NCBI GenBank assembly: GCA_963693315.1
Contig: OY856186.1
Location: 237,692,554 to 237,756,553 of the forward strand
Source of the DNA: Diogma glabrata
Taxonomy: Eukaryota; Arthropoda; Insecta; Diptera; Cylindrotomidae
Direction: 5' to 3'
Length of the DNA stretch: 64,000 nt
Shown here: piece after piece, positions 47,957-57,662 of the stretch
Numbering within the stretch: the first letter of the stretch is position 1
Layout: each line of letters opens with the position of its first letter
Notes under the pieces: model-generated
Seen by the model: only the letters and a program-made list of their open reading frames with translations
The model's database searches: none
Told to the model about the DNA's origin: nothing
Position numbers and translations under genes: made by a program

Positions 47957-48373
47957 TTAGGAGCATAGGGCGTCTACTAGACTGGACCATCTAACTCTGT
48001 TGGGGGTAATCGCTTTCAGTTCACCCCATGTCTTGCCAATTTGTTTTACTTCAGCTAGCACCGTTTTCTTCCACGTCATGGGTGGTTTTCCAACTCTCCT
48101 TTTACCTTGTTGATTCCACTCTAGGGACATCCTTGTTATATCTTCGACTGATTTTCTCAGTGTATGTCCTATCCATCTCCATTTTCTTTGTTTTATCTCG
48201 GTCTCAATGTCTAACTGCTCTGTCTGCCGTAGAAGTTCCTGGTTACTCTTGGTGTTCGGCCAGAAGCTTTTGATCAGTCTTCTCAGGCATTTGTTCGCAA
48301 ACGCTTGTAGTTGATTTGTGATCTTTCTTGTATGTTTCCACGATTCACACCCAGCAGTATTGACTTGACACAT
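47957..48373 (-). pseudogene. RTE LINE C-terminal domain
   Basis: 138 open codons with GCESWKHTRKITNQLQAFAN, CLRRLI, KQRKWRWIGHTLRK and VGKPPMTWKKTVLAEVK, ending VRWSSLVDALCS. The RxRWxGHxxR...RGRPxxTWRRxVExE pattern is the standard C terminus of RTE/CR1-related and nematode-like LINEs. It is out of frame with the preceding RT segment by a shift near 48370. Confidence 0.88.
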
Positions 48374-50030
48374 GAATTGAATATTCGTAGCTTTGTCAGG
48401 ACGGATGCATTCCAGATCTTGTGAAGCATATTGAACGTATTTCTGGTTTTGTTAATACGCTGACTGATATCTTCTTCAGTCCCGCCTGTTTTTGCTACAG
48501 TATAACAAAGGTACACAAATTTGTCAACTTCGTCCACTTGTGTATTGTTGATGGTAATTAGTGTTATCGTTTTGGTGTTCAATCTCATAGCCTTTGTTTT
48601 TCTGATAATTATGTTGAGATCGACTTCATGTGCAAGGGTTGATAGCTTCTGTATTTTGTGCTGCATGTCCGTATGTGTGTGTGTAAGTAGACAGATGTCA
48701 TCTGCGTAGTCTAGATCATTGAGCCGTCTTGTTGCATTCCATTGGATTCCGTTTGGACTTGCATCATCGAGCTTTCTCATGATACTATCTAGTACTATTA
48801 GGAATAGTAGCGGGGATAGTACACAGCCTTGTCTCACTTCTCGGTGGTTGTAGTAATTATCACTTTGCTGCCCTTTGTATTGTATTCTGTTTCCAGCATC
48901 CCAATACATTTCTTTGATTAGATCAACTATTTTCTTCGGGACGCCCGTTTCACAAAGTGTCTTCCATATTGCGCTTCACGTTGATTGAGTCGAAAGCGCG
49001 TTCGATGTCCACGAAGAGGAGATACAATGGTAAACTCCATTCATTGATTGCTCTATGATGATACGGATTGTGTTGATATGATCGGTACAGCTACTTTCTG
49101 GTCTAAAGCCGGCTTGTTCATTTCTTAGTTTCATGTTAATTGATGGAGACATTCTTTCGAGAATGATCATCGCTATTATTTTCATTATTGTGTTGAGCAG
49201 AGACCTCTCCAATTGAGGGAGAATACCTCTCCAATTTTTGCATTCTCTTAGATCACCTTTCTTTGAGTTTGTTATGGTTAAACCTTCTTTCCATTTGGTT
49301 GGTATTTTACCGCTGTTCCATATATCAACTAATAGTGGTGTTAGAGCTTCTGCTGTTGTATTTACATCTACTTTGAGTAATTCTGCTGATATATTATCTG
49401 TACAAGCAGATTTGTTATTCTTGAGTTTCTGTACGGCATCTCTAACTTCCCGTTCCGTTGGTGGATGGGTGCTGATAGTTTCGTTAAAGTTGTCATCCGG
49501 AGACTGCAAATTATCTTCATGTTGGTGGCAGTTAACTTCAAAGTATTCTTTCCATCTATTTAACTGTTGTTCATGTGTTGTGAGGGTTTGACCAGATTCA
49601 TCCTTTATTGGTGAAGTGTTTGTATATTTGTTGGTGACCTTTCTCACGCATTTGTGTATTGTGCGCATATTTCTATTAGCTGCTGCTGTTTCTGCAGTCT
49701 TGAGAATGCACTCTGTATATCTTCTGCGATCATTCCTTGCCATCTTTTTAACTAGTTTTGCTGTACTTTCATATTTGCTGCGGATCTCGGTTGTGTTCTG
49801 GTGACACAATTGCAACTTGAGCTGCCGAAGTTCTTCAATTTTCTTCCAGGTATCATCGCTAATCCATGGTTTCCGTGATTTGTCTTGGTATCCAAGCACA
49901 TCTGTAGCAGTTTTGACGTATAAGCTTCTTTAACATGTTCCCATTTTTTATCAATGTTGGTGGTTTCGTTGTTTGGCAGATTGAGCTGGAGCGATTCTTT
50001 GAAGATGTTATTTGTATTTTTGTTGCTCAA
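48283..50030 (-). pseudogene. RTE LINE linker and reverse transcriptase
   Basis: The linker (50030-49600) includes KPWISDDTWKKIEELRQLK. The RT has LKNNKSACTDNISAELLK, KWKEGLTITNSKKGDLRECK, NWRGI, LRNEQAGFRPESSCTDHINT, and in a shifted frame FVDIERAFDS (motif A, about 49005). Then follow VRQGCVLSPLLFLIVLDSIM and the catalytic LDYADDICLL (about 48690). After that come NKTRNTFNMLHKIW and similar. Breaks occur near 49000 and just downstream of the palm. Confidence 0.9.
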
Positions 50031-50085
50031 TCTGTTGATGTTAAATTTCCTCTGACATGACTTGTTGTGTTTTACAGCGGCTGGT

Positions 50086-50900
50086 TTAATTTTGAATGTT
50101 GCAATTACCAGTTTGATGGTCGCTGTGTATGTCTACTCCTCGCTTTGCTCTGACGTCTTGTAGTGAGGATAGAAACTTCTTATTCACCAGTACGTGATCA
50201 AATTGATTCTTGGTTCTTCCATTTGGTGATGTCCAAGTGTATTTGTGTATGTTCTTGTGTGGGAACTTGCTGCCTCCTATGAATAGTTGATTTGAGACAC
50301 AACACTCGATGAGCCTATCTCCATTATTGTTACGTGTTGATTCTAGTGCATGTTTACCCATGACTGATTCCATTCCGGTGTTATCGGTTTCAATTTTGGC
50401 ATTGAAATCACCTTGTATTATTTTGATGTCATTTCGGATGTGCACTAGCCAGTGTTGCTTGGAGCTGTTCGTAGAATTCATCTTTTGTCGTATCATCAGC
50501 TTCTTCGGTAGGTGCATAGCACTGCATGATCGTTGTATTTCCAATTTTCGATTGGAATCTTGCTGTTATTATTCTGCTACTGATTGGCTTCCATTCGAGA
50601 AGTGCTTTCTTTGCGTTAGGTGTTGTTAATATTGCTACGCCTTGGTCATTTACCAGAGTTGTGTTGGATTTACTAGAGAACATCATGTAATTTCCTTTAC
50701 TTGTTGTTAGCTCTCCGTTGTTTTTCTATCTTACTTCACTGAGTCCTAGTATCTCGATGTTATATTCTTCCATTACTTTCTCAATTTGTGCTAACCTCGA
50801 TGTTTCTCTATCAGAGTTCTGACATTCCAGTTTCCTACTCGTGACCGGATACGGTAGCCAAGGGTCGATATTTGATTTTTCCGGTTTGTTTTGTTTTGTT
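50086..50900 (-). pseudogene. RTE LINE endonuclease domain
   Basis: In order: RVGNWNVRTL (about 50845) as the N-terminal motif, then a frameshift. Next is NDQGVAILTTPNAKKALLEW with IGNTTIMQCYAPTEEADD (50686-50429), the YAPT motif. After a further frame change comes IIQGDFNAKIETDN (about 50420) with the intact GDFN, and YTWTSPNGRTKNQFDHVLV. The closing block reads RGVDIHSDHQ (about 50130), with the SDH present. Catalytic residues survive, but three frame changes break the domain. Confidence 0.85.
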
Positions 50901-51065
50901 TCTTTCTAGTGTACGTTTCTTTAATCATTTGAATTTCGGATTAACGGGTGATTGGGCAATCGTATCCTAGCCAGTTTCCAGGGCTACTGGATAAGGTATA
51001 CTGGCATACCGTGGGCGAGATATTCCTGCTTCAATGTGCTACACTCATATTTCCATATGTTTTCT
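50901..51065 (-). other. Rest of the LINE 5' UTR
   Basis: Non-coding leader between the 5S-like part and the endonuclease. No motif recognised. Confidence 0.5.
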
Positions 51066-51172
51066 GATGAAGTTCCCAAGCGGTCACCCGTTTAAATTGT
51101 GATACTTCCCAGTGTTGCTTAACTTCCTTCTAAGTGATGTTGTTGACTTATCCACTGCTCCATCTCGCCCAC
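51066..51172 (-). promoter_or_regulatory. 5S rRNA-like and tRNA box-A-like leader of the RTE LINE
   Basis: On the minus strand the element begins GTGGGCGAGATGGAGCAG; its tggagcagtgg (51152-51162) fits the pol III box A consensus TRGYNNANNGG with one change. About 30 bases on comes gttaagcaac (51114-51123), then GGGTGACCGCTTGGGAAC (51072-51089). These two blocks and their order match the 3' half of eukaryotic 5S rRNA (AAATTAAGCAnC...GATGGGnGACCGCTTGGGAAC). The spacing is also right (in 5S about 35-40 bases). The second block corresponds to the internal control element box C bound by TFIIIA. The first 5S half is absent. It may work as an internal pol III promoter; that is inference. Confidence 0.7.
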
Positions 51173-51184
51173 TCGTTTGTTTGT
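51173..51184. repeat. 12-bp target-site duplication at the LINE 5' end
   Basis: tcgtttgtttgt, identical to 47920-47931, directly abutting the LINE leader. Confidence 0.75.
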
Positions 51185-52154
51185 ACTCTTCCGTTAGTAT
51201 ATTTAGTGATTTTGAGATTGTTGTAAATGATTATCGAATCTTGCGGTAATATGTGCATAACTCCAAAAATGCGTAGCTGGTGTTCTTCAACTGAGTTTGA
51301 ACAAATTTTAGCCACTTCCTGTATTTTCAAGATTGTTGTGGATGCCCTTAGGCCTTATCTGAAATGATATAATAAACGCATTTCACTTCTTTACATAATA
51401 ATTTGCACTTCCGAGAGATAAATTTTAAACTAGCCATCTTTAGGCCATACAGTCCTCTATAGTTTATACTAACTTTTGATAAGCTCTACAATAATAAGGT
51501 TCTCAATCTTTACCGCAACGTTACATCGTCCAAACAAGATCATTGTGAATGACCAAAGTTCGATATCCGCAGTAAATAGAATTTTTTCCTGATTTTGTGA
51601 AGTCACCTCAGCTTTAGAGAAGCTGCTTTATCATTTAGGAAAAATGGCGCCTATATGGGTGTTTGTTAGGTTTTGCATCTCTTACTTCAAGTTTGTGTTT
51701 CATTCTTGAAGTTCTGCCAAATTGGTTGTTAACTCTGCCAAAATTGGTCTATACTTCCAGAAAAGCTTAGAAATTTGAAAGAGCATGCAGTCACAGCCTC
51801 CAACAGTTTATAGCCCTTTAATTATCCAGTTATAATCAAACGTTTATTTTTGACACGTAATTATTCATTATAAAACCTTGAGAGGTTTTAGTGTTGCTCT
51901 TTATGCTCAGACAATAATGATGTCATTCTAAGCTCGTAGTTTGAAAATTATTCCATTCGTTGGATTTGTTTTTCAAGGTAACCAACACAGTTTCCTAAAG
52001 TGGTCTTTTGGATTTGAACAATGCGAGTCTGTCTCTTTTTTACTCAACATTCTCTCTAAAAGTGTGTAATAAAGACAGGACCTTTTGCTAAGAATATCAA
52101 AAGGAAGCAATTGGAGGACCACGCACCTTGAGATTTTATATTCCAGCTAGCGTA
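51185..52154. other. Unassigned spacer
   Basis: Moderately A+T-rich with one short minus-strand open stretch (51148-51330), which overlaps the LINE edge and is not a gene. Nothing recognised. Confidence 0.45.
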
Positions 52155-52310
52155 AGCCATGTGGGTACAAGAATGAACATTCCCCAATTCAGCACAAATT
52201 AACCAATATGCACTTCATTTACAAATAAACAATATTAACAAATAAATTAATATATGTGTTATTATGGTTTTCCATATTATTCACTGTTTGTGTGCTTTTG
52301 TCACTTTTGA

Positions 52311-52655
52311 ATTAAAATGCAATATTTAAAAATATACTTTTACTGTTTATTTTTAAATTTATTTTATTAATAATAATATAAACTTCCTTATAGTAACAAT
52401 TTGGATTTTATTTTTTAGTTTATAGAATATCGATTTCGACTTACGTCATCCTCAGTTCTTAAATTATTATCTATATAATATACTATATAATACGATAATA
52501 ATTTAAGAACTGAGGATGACGAAAGTCGAAATCGATATTCTATAAACTAAAAAATAAAATCCAAATTGTTACTATAAGGAAGTTTATATTATTATTAATA
52601 AAATAAATTTAAAAATAAACAGAAAAAAGTATATTTTTTAATGCTGCATTTTAAT
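52311..52655. repeat. Near-perfect palindrome with hammerhead-like core
   Basis: Arms 52311-52471 and 52494-52655 are about 160 bp each with few mismatches and enclose a 22-bp AT loop. The right arm contains CTGAGGA-TGAC-GAAA-GTC-GAAA (52510-52531), laid out like the conserved hammerhead ribozyme core CUGANGA, stem II, GAAA. The left arm carries the same on the other strand with loop gtaa. The arms' inward-facing arrangement resembles the ends of Penelope-like elements. Confidence 0.8.
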
Positions 52656-52677
52656 TTTAATAAATTAATGCCTCAAT

Positions 52678-53439
52678 TAGGGTTTCTCATTTCCCGTAGA
52701 AATTCAAATCACGGGAAGCCGGGACAAAAAATATTAAATTCCCGGGATCCCGGGATATCCCGGGAAACGCTAAAAAGCTAGATTTTTCTAATTGGGTGGT
52801 AGAAAAATGTGTAAAATTAAAACGGCACAAAAAGTGCGCTATTGATTTTTAAATTTCCATTATTTTTAATTATAAAAACTTCAAAAATGAAATAAAAAAG
52901 AATACATAAAAACAAAACAAAAATAAATTCATAATACTAATTTTTAAACAATTTTTCAAAAAACTAGGTTTTCAATGGCGCCATCACTCAATTTTGTCCG
53001 AATTTTCGTGACGAAACGTCCATTGAACCATACGTCCAAGAGAACCATTAAACATAAATTAAGAGAAATGAAGCGCAAGTTTTAGGTAGATTTCTCAGAA
53101 AAATTTACCTATTTTAAGTTTGATTGGTTTTAATTTGTTGTGTTTATATGTGTCAAAAAACCATACAAAAAAACATGATAATATCATATTATATGTGTCA
53201 AAAAAAACATGTTCCTAATTTTGAACGAAATTAATTACTACAGAGGGAAAAGAATTAAAAACTACTTGATTTTCGAGTGAGAAAACTTTTAATATCTTTG
53301 AAAAAAGTACAAAAAAATGTTAATACAAATTAGCGGGATACCCGGGATCCCGGGATGAAATCCCGGGAAAACGGGATGAAAATTTACCCCCGGGATCCCG
53401 GGGAAAACTGGATCCCGGGATCCCGTTTGAGAAACCCTA
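52678..53439. mobile_element. 762-bp non-autonomous hAT element
   Basis: TIRs TAGGGTTTCTCA (52678-52689) and TGAGAAACCCTA (53428-53439) are perfect. The flanking 8-bp duplication gcctcaat (52670-52677 and 53440-53447) is perfect. Subterminal regions are packed with CCCGGGATCCCGGG-type palindromes (52740-52765; 53338-53425), very unlike the A+T-rich interior. The interior encodes nothing. Confidence 0.93.
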
Positions 53440-53910
53440 GCCTCAATCCGTGATTGTAGTAGATCCAACTCCTCTCCACCGCCTTCACACCTAGCCTAGC
53501 GTTATTCGTATCTAACTAAGATTAATTGTATTGGTTATCCAATTGTAAGAGCGATTATTGAACCGCATGACGATTGATGAACAATAATAATAAAATGTAA
53601 TTAATCAAATCATGTCATACAATCGTTGCTCTTGTCAGAAACATAATAACTGATATCCCGTTATACCTTCACAAAACAACAGTTATGATGACGAGTTTTA
53701 GTTTTTTAATGTAACAACCTTCAAGAAAAAAAAAATACCATGCGGACAAATCTAGAATCCACTCAAATTCACCAGCAATATTTATAGGGTTAAAGGTATA
53801 TTGCAGTTTGTTTGCTATCTGGTTGTTTCCCTTCTTGAAATTACACTTTTATAAGATCAAAAACACACAAAAAATTTAGGTGTATGAACACCACACAGTT
53901 TTATTATTTT

Positions 53911-54570
53911 TCGTTATCGTTTCAATTTAAATTTAGCTTTACCAACATTTTCGCTAGTAAATTGGACTATTTGAAATTTTACTTAAATAAGGCCAATTTA
54001 TGTGATTTAATTACCTATCACTACACATTTGATCAAAAGTTCATTTAATTCTACTAAACCTTCATTAAATTAATCTAATTATAGAACTATAAATTTGAAC
54101 TGAACAAGTAAAGTATTTCTTTTAACAAAAATTGTTATATCAAAAGAAAAAAAATGATATAGAAAATAAAATTTATAATTGTTAAACCTTCAGCTTTTAT
54201 TTTGAATTTTCAATCACTGCCTGTCGTAAAATAGGCTGATTTTTTTTCCGGCTATTGAATATACTAAAGTTAAGATGACTAAGCACGAACACGTTTCTTT
54301 TTAAAACAAAAATAACACTTGCAAATTTTGGTTTTTCATATTTTTTCTTAATTTCGTTAACGATACTAACAAACAAATATATTTTTTTTAATTCAATGGC
54401 TATTTAGCATACAAACAAATAAAAAAATCAAAAGGCAGTCTTAAGGACTTCCGACAGAAGTGAAAACTTAGGTTTCACATCAAACAGCATTTAAAGGAAC
54501 TATTATATACATTTTTATATTTAGAATAATCAAAATATATATAAAAATTTGCATCTATCAACACCTTAGA
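53911..54570. other. A+T-rich spacer
   Basis: Nothing recognised. Confidence 0.5.
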
Positions 54571-54660
54571 AAGCTTGTTGTTGCGGGACCTTGTTCTTAA
54601 AAGTTTTTATGTGTTGTTGTGACACACCTTGTAATTTCTACTACCAAACACATTTTATTT
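54571..54660 (+). repeat. LINE 3'-tail module copy
   Basis: gcttgttgttgcgggaccttgttcttaaaag-like text followed by tgtgttgttgtgacacacct and ccaaacacattttattt, the same module as at 13656 (same orientation) and 56236 (inverted). Confidence 0.65.
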
Positions 54661-55697
54661 ACAACAACAAATAGCGTATCATCAAAGAATATTCCATAAC
54701 TTAGAGTAAGGGATGGTATCGTTGATTGAAAATACTTGATCCGCCAGCACCCCTAAGATATCACTTTAGCTAATGAGATTTCACTGCTATTGCCAGTGGT
54801 ATACGATATCTCAAAATAACTCATATGCCAACAGCAGGGACTAAAGTACGCGTAGTTGTCACACCCATAGATCAACAATTTTAAATTTTACAAATCTTCC
54901 TGCGGAAAGCTAAGTAAATTCATTGGTATTAATACGCATTGTTGCCGTTTACAACTTTTGGCTCAGTGCCACAATTTTTAATTAGTTTATTTATCATGAT
55001 TTCTCCATGTTTAATCATACATAAGCTTTGCTTCTCTGTATAGAATTTAATCGATGTTATTAAGTATCAAGTTACAAGTATTAAGTCTTAACTTAATTTT
55101 AGAAACATGTAATACATACAATGCCAAACCAACAACATATTTGGTGTAGATGATAAAATTTGTAGCATCATGGTGTGTTATATTCCAATACATATAATTT
55201 TGATATACAAATGTAATTGTTTCAGGTTATACTTTCTTTGTTACGTTATTTTTAATTTAATAAAAATTATGTTCAACAAAAAAAATATTAATCAAAGCAA
55301 ACTACCGTTTGAAACGATATTTAAATAAAAACCAAATTAAATAATTGCAACGTTTAGGCAAAATCCCTTAAGATAATTATAAGGGCCCTGAGGTGCAGTT
55401 TTTGAAAATAGAAAATTTGCCACTTATCTTTTGGCTAGTGTACACAACAACTTCCTAAATTTTTATGATAATTAATGTATTGACGCATAAAGGACAAACA
55501 GACATACTTTCAATTTTATATATATTCAATATTTATTTAGCATGATGACTCGAATGCATAAGACAGTAGCAATATAAATTTAAAAAACTGCATTATAGTT
55601 CAATTTTTTAAAATTTTTATGATTTTTATGAATTCATGAATAAAAAAAATAATTTTAATGGTATTTAATAAAAATTGAAAAACAATAAAAAATGTAC
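54661..55697. other. No recognisable gene
   Basis: A+T-rich spacer; nothing named. Confidence 0.5.
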
Positions 55698-55762
55698 CAG
55701 ACCAGGAATTTAACTCACGACCTATAAAACCTCAGTCGACCGCGATATCCACATCGCAATTT
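55698..55762 (-). repeat. tRNA-like sequence, probable SINE head
   Basis: The minus strand reads gatgtggatatcgcggtcga ctgaggttttataggtcgtg agttaaattcctggtc. The arrangement is that of a tRNA: tgtggatatcgcgg-type D arm, an anticodon-like stem, then aggtcgtgagttaaattcct, which resembles a degenerate box B (GGTTCGANTCC). The 5' half and acceptor stem do not close, so it is not a working tRNA gene. tRNA-derived SINE heads in insects look like this. Confidence 0.5.
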
Positions 55763-56049
55763 GAAATGTTAAAAAATGATAGATGTATTTCATATTAAAA
55801 AATATTTTGTTCTCTTAAAAATTAGTTTTATTCTCTTGTGAAAAGAACTATAGCATGTTGAAAACGAAATCGAAAAGAAGGCGTGGCTTGAATACTTTGT
55901 CTACCTACACCGCCTCCAAACAATAAACGTTTCAGCACTTGGACTTTCCTATTTGACTAAATAGCGTCGTAAGAAGTGACAGTAACGAACGGTTTCCTTA
56001 ACAGAACAAAACATTTATTTATATAAAATTGTTTTATATTTTTATTTTT

Positions 56050-56220
56050 TTTCTGTCAGTTAAGCCGACAGTTAAACTGTCATCTAGTAAGTTAAATTGT
56101 CAGTTTAATTTTTAGTTAAACTGACAGTAAAATAAACGAATAAAAAACTTCGAGTGGCGAGTTCAATCGCCAACTGACAGTTCAATTGACTGTTTAACTG
56201 ACTTTGACTTTATTTAATAA
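56050..56220. repeat. Cluster of CTGTCAG / CTGACAG words
   Basis: At least seven copies of a ctgtcag-ttaa or ttaa-ctgacag word in both orientations (for example ctgtcagttaagccgacagt, gttaaactgacagtaaaa, gccaactgacagttcaattg). A similar cluster is at 56700-56840. Confidence 0.65.
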
Positions 56221-56235
56221 AAATTAACTATTTTA

Positions 56236-56325
56236 AAATAAAATGTGTTGTGTTATAGTAATTACAATATGTGCCACAACAACACATATTTACCTTTTAA
56301 GACTTAGGTCCTATAACAACATACG
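56236..56325 (-). repeat. LINE 3'-tail module copy (inverted)
   Basis: aaaataaaatgtgttgtgtt, gtgccacaacaacacatatt and gacttaggtcctataacaac are the reverse of the tail at 54571. Confidence 0.65.
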
Positions 56326-56699
56326 CTTTGAGATGATGATGAACGATTTTTTTAAATTTTTGTGGGTTGAACGCCCCTGAGACAGAATAAAACATTTTTT
56401 CTACAATGCAACATAAAAAGTCTATTTTTATGTGGGACTAGTTCCCTGTGAAATTATTTTTTCTGAAAATCTTTCCTACGAAAGATGAAAACGGGTACAA
56501 TCAAGATATTGCCCCACTCGACGCTAACCTGTTTTTCGTATAAATTTTCACTCACGAAAAAACAGTTTTTAATTTTTTTTGTATTTTTAATTTTAATTGG
56601 CGGCATAACTGGATCAGTTATCTGTCCACAAGCATTAAAAATAAAGGTTTTTTGACAGATTATCTCAAATCTGTGTGATTATTAACACAATAAATTTTG

Positions 56700-56840
56700 A
56701 AGAAACAGTTAGACTGTCAGCTGAACTGTCAACTTAACTGTCAGTTTAACTGAACTGACATTAACAAAATAAAAACAAATTTAAATGAAAGTCGAAATTG
56801 TATCAACTACTAACGACTATCGGCAACTGACAGTAATTTA
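56700..56840. repeat. Second CTGTCAG cluster
   Basis: acagttagactgtcagctga, actgtcagtttaactgaact and gcaactgacagtaattta carry the same words as 56050-56220. Together the clusters bracket the inverted LINE tail, so one may be an inverted terminal part of a shared element. Confidence 0.55.
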
Positions 56841-57270
56841 GTAGATAGCAACTTCCTCTTCTTTCTCGTTTTCCAATTTATACCTACTGCTTTCGATAGT
56901 CTCTTTTATTCTCACTCTTGCTCTTTCGTTTATATACAGATCTATAAAAGTCTGCTCTCCCTCCATATTACTCCATGTAGTTTTTTATGCCATTTTTAAG
57001 ATCGAATGCTGTTTTAAGTCATTTGTAACGAGTTACTGGTTAACGGTTGGTATTACCATAAGTAATCCCGACGTCAAGAGGAGTTTTTTTCTGGGTAGCT
57101 TCAGTACGTGGATTCAGTCGTTTGCATAAATAAAGTCAAATCAAACTAGATTTATATGCACCATACAAGGGAAACGGAATATGAACTGCACAAAACAAAT
57201 ATGTTGGGGTACTAATTATCTATTTTTCTTATTGCTCGTAAAAAATTGTTGTTTTAGTTTGCACCAATTT

Positions 57271-57288
57271 TGGTTCTTCGAACCGGAT
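57271..57288 (+). promoter_or_regulatory. tRNA-Tyr primer-binding-site-like motif (copy 7)
   Basis: TGGTTCTTCGAACCGGAT, two changes from the exact complement. One changed base is in each half of a TTCGAA core. It is preceded by caccaattt. Confidence 0.45.
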
Positions 57289-57334
57289 CATATCTGTTAG
57301 ACGAAAAACAATCGATGCCAAACAGGAAATTTTT

Positions 57335-57602
57335 AATCTCTTGTTACTTTATGCAAACAACTTATGTAATAAGTTTAATAGAAAATTAAAGAAAACAAAC
57401 TTTTTTATAATTTTACTGTTACTCTATATATATTTCAGCTTTTTAGGCCATCTTCTGGAGTAATCACTCCAGATTACTCCAGAAGATGGCCTAACAAGCT
57501 GAAATATATATAGAGTAATAGTTAAATTATAAAAAAACTTTGTTTTCTTTAATTTTCTATTAAACTATTAAATAAGTTATTTGCGTAAAGTAACAAGAGA
57601 TT
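57335..57602. repeat. Near-perfect palindrome, 130-bp arms
   Basis: Arms 57335-57464 and 57473-57602 around loop cactccag. Both contain ccagaagatggcctaacaag ctgaaatatatatag-like text, reading inward to outward, which recalls the GAAGA...GAAA pattern of the other palindromes. Confidence 0.85.
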
Positions 57603-57622
57603 GACATTATGTTATTTGAAAA

Positions 57623-57623
57623 C

Positions 57624-57662
<39 letters not shown>

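Larger units (their letters stand above)
47932..51172 (-). mobile_element. RTE-type LINE, apparently full length, with 5S-rRNA-like head
   Basis: A 12-bp direct repeat tcgtttgtttgt flanks the element at 47920-47931 and 51173-51184, fixing both ends (3241 bp). In minus-strand order it has a GTGGGCGAGATGGAGCAG leader with 5S-like sequence, an endonuclease, an RT with YADD, a C-terminal domain ending VDALCS, and a short tail ending gaaaaaaaaaacaaac. The domain set, the absence of a separate ORF1 and the text NEQAGFRPESSC and GCESWKHTRKITNQLQAF are typical of RTE-group elements. At least five frameshifts or stops break the ORF. The target duplication being exact argues that this copy is not very old. 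Confidence 0.88.
52155..53910 (+). repeat. LTR-like repeat copy A, carrying two nested insertions
   Basis: Segments match the repeat at 61952-62890 in the same order. The pairs are: ttccccaattcagcacaaat with tcccccagtttagtacaaat; gtgattgtagtagatccaac with atgattgtttcagatccaac; aactgatatcccgttatacc with aactgatgtgccattatacc; and gtgtatgaacaccacacagt with gtgcacgaacaagacacagt. Copy A is interrupted by a palindrome (52311-52655) and a hAT MITE (52678-53439). It looks like a solo LTR or internal part of an LTR element, but no pair of LTRs is present. Confidence 0.55.

Noticed and set aside
48028..50629. Plus-strand open stretches in the RTE LINE
   Set aside because: Antisense of the LINE coding region.
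51066..51172. A genuine 5S rRNA gene
   Set aside because: Only the 3' half of 5S is present and it lies inside the LINE boundaries; no terminator in the usual place.
55698..55762. A functional tRNA gene
   Set aside because: Acceptor stem does not pair and box B is degenerate.
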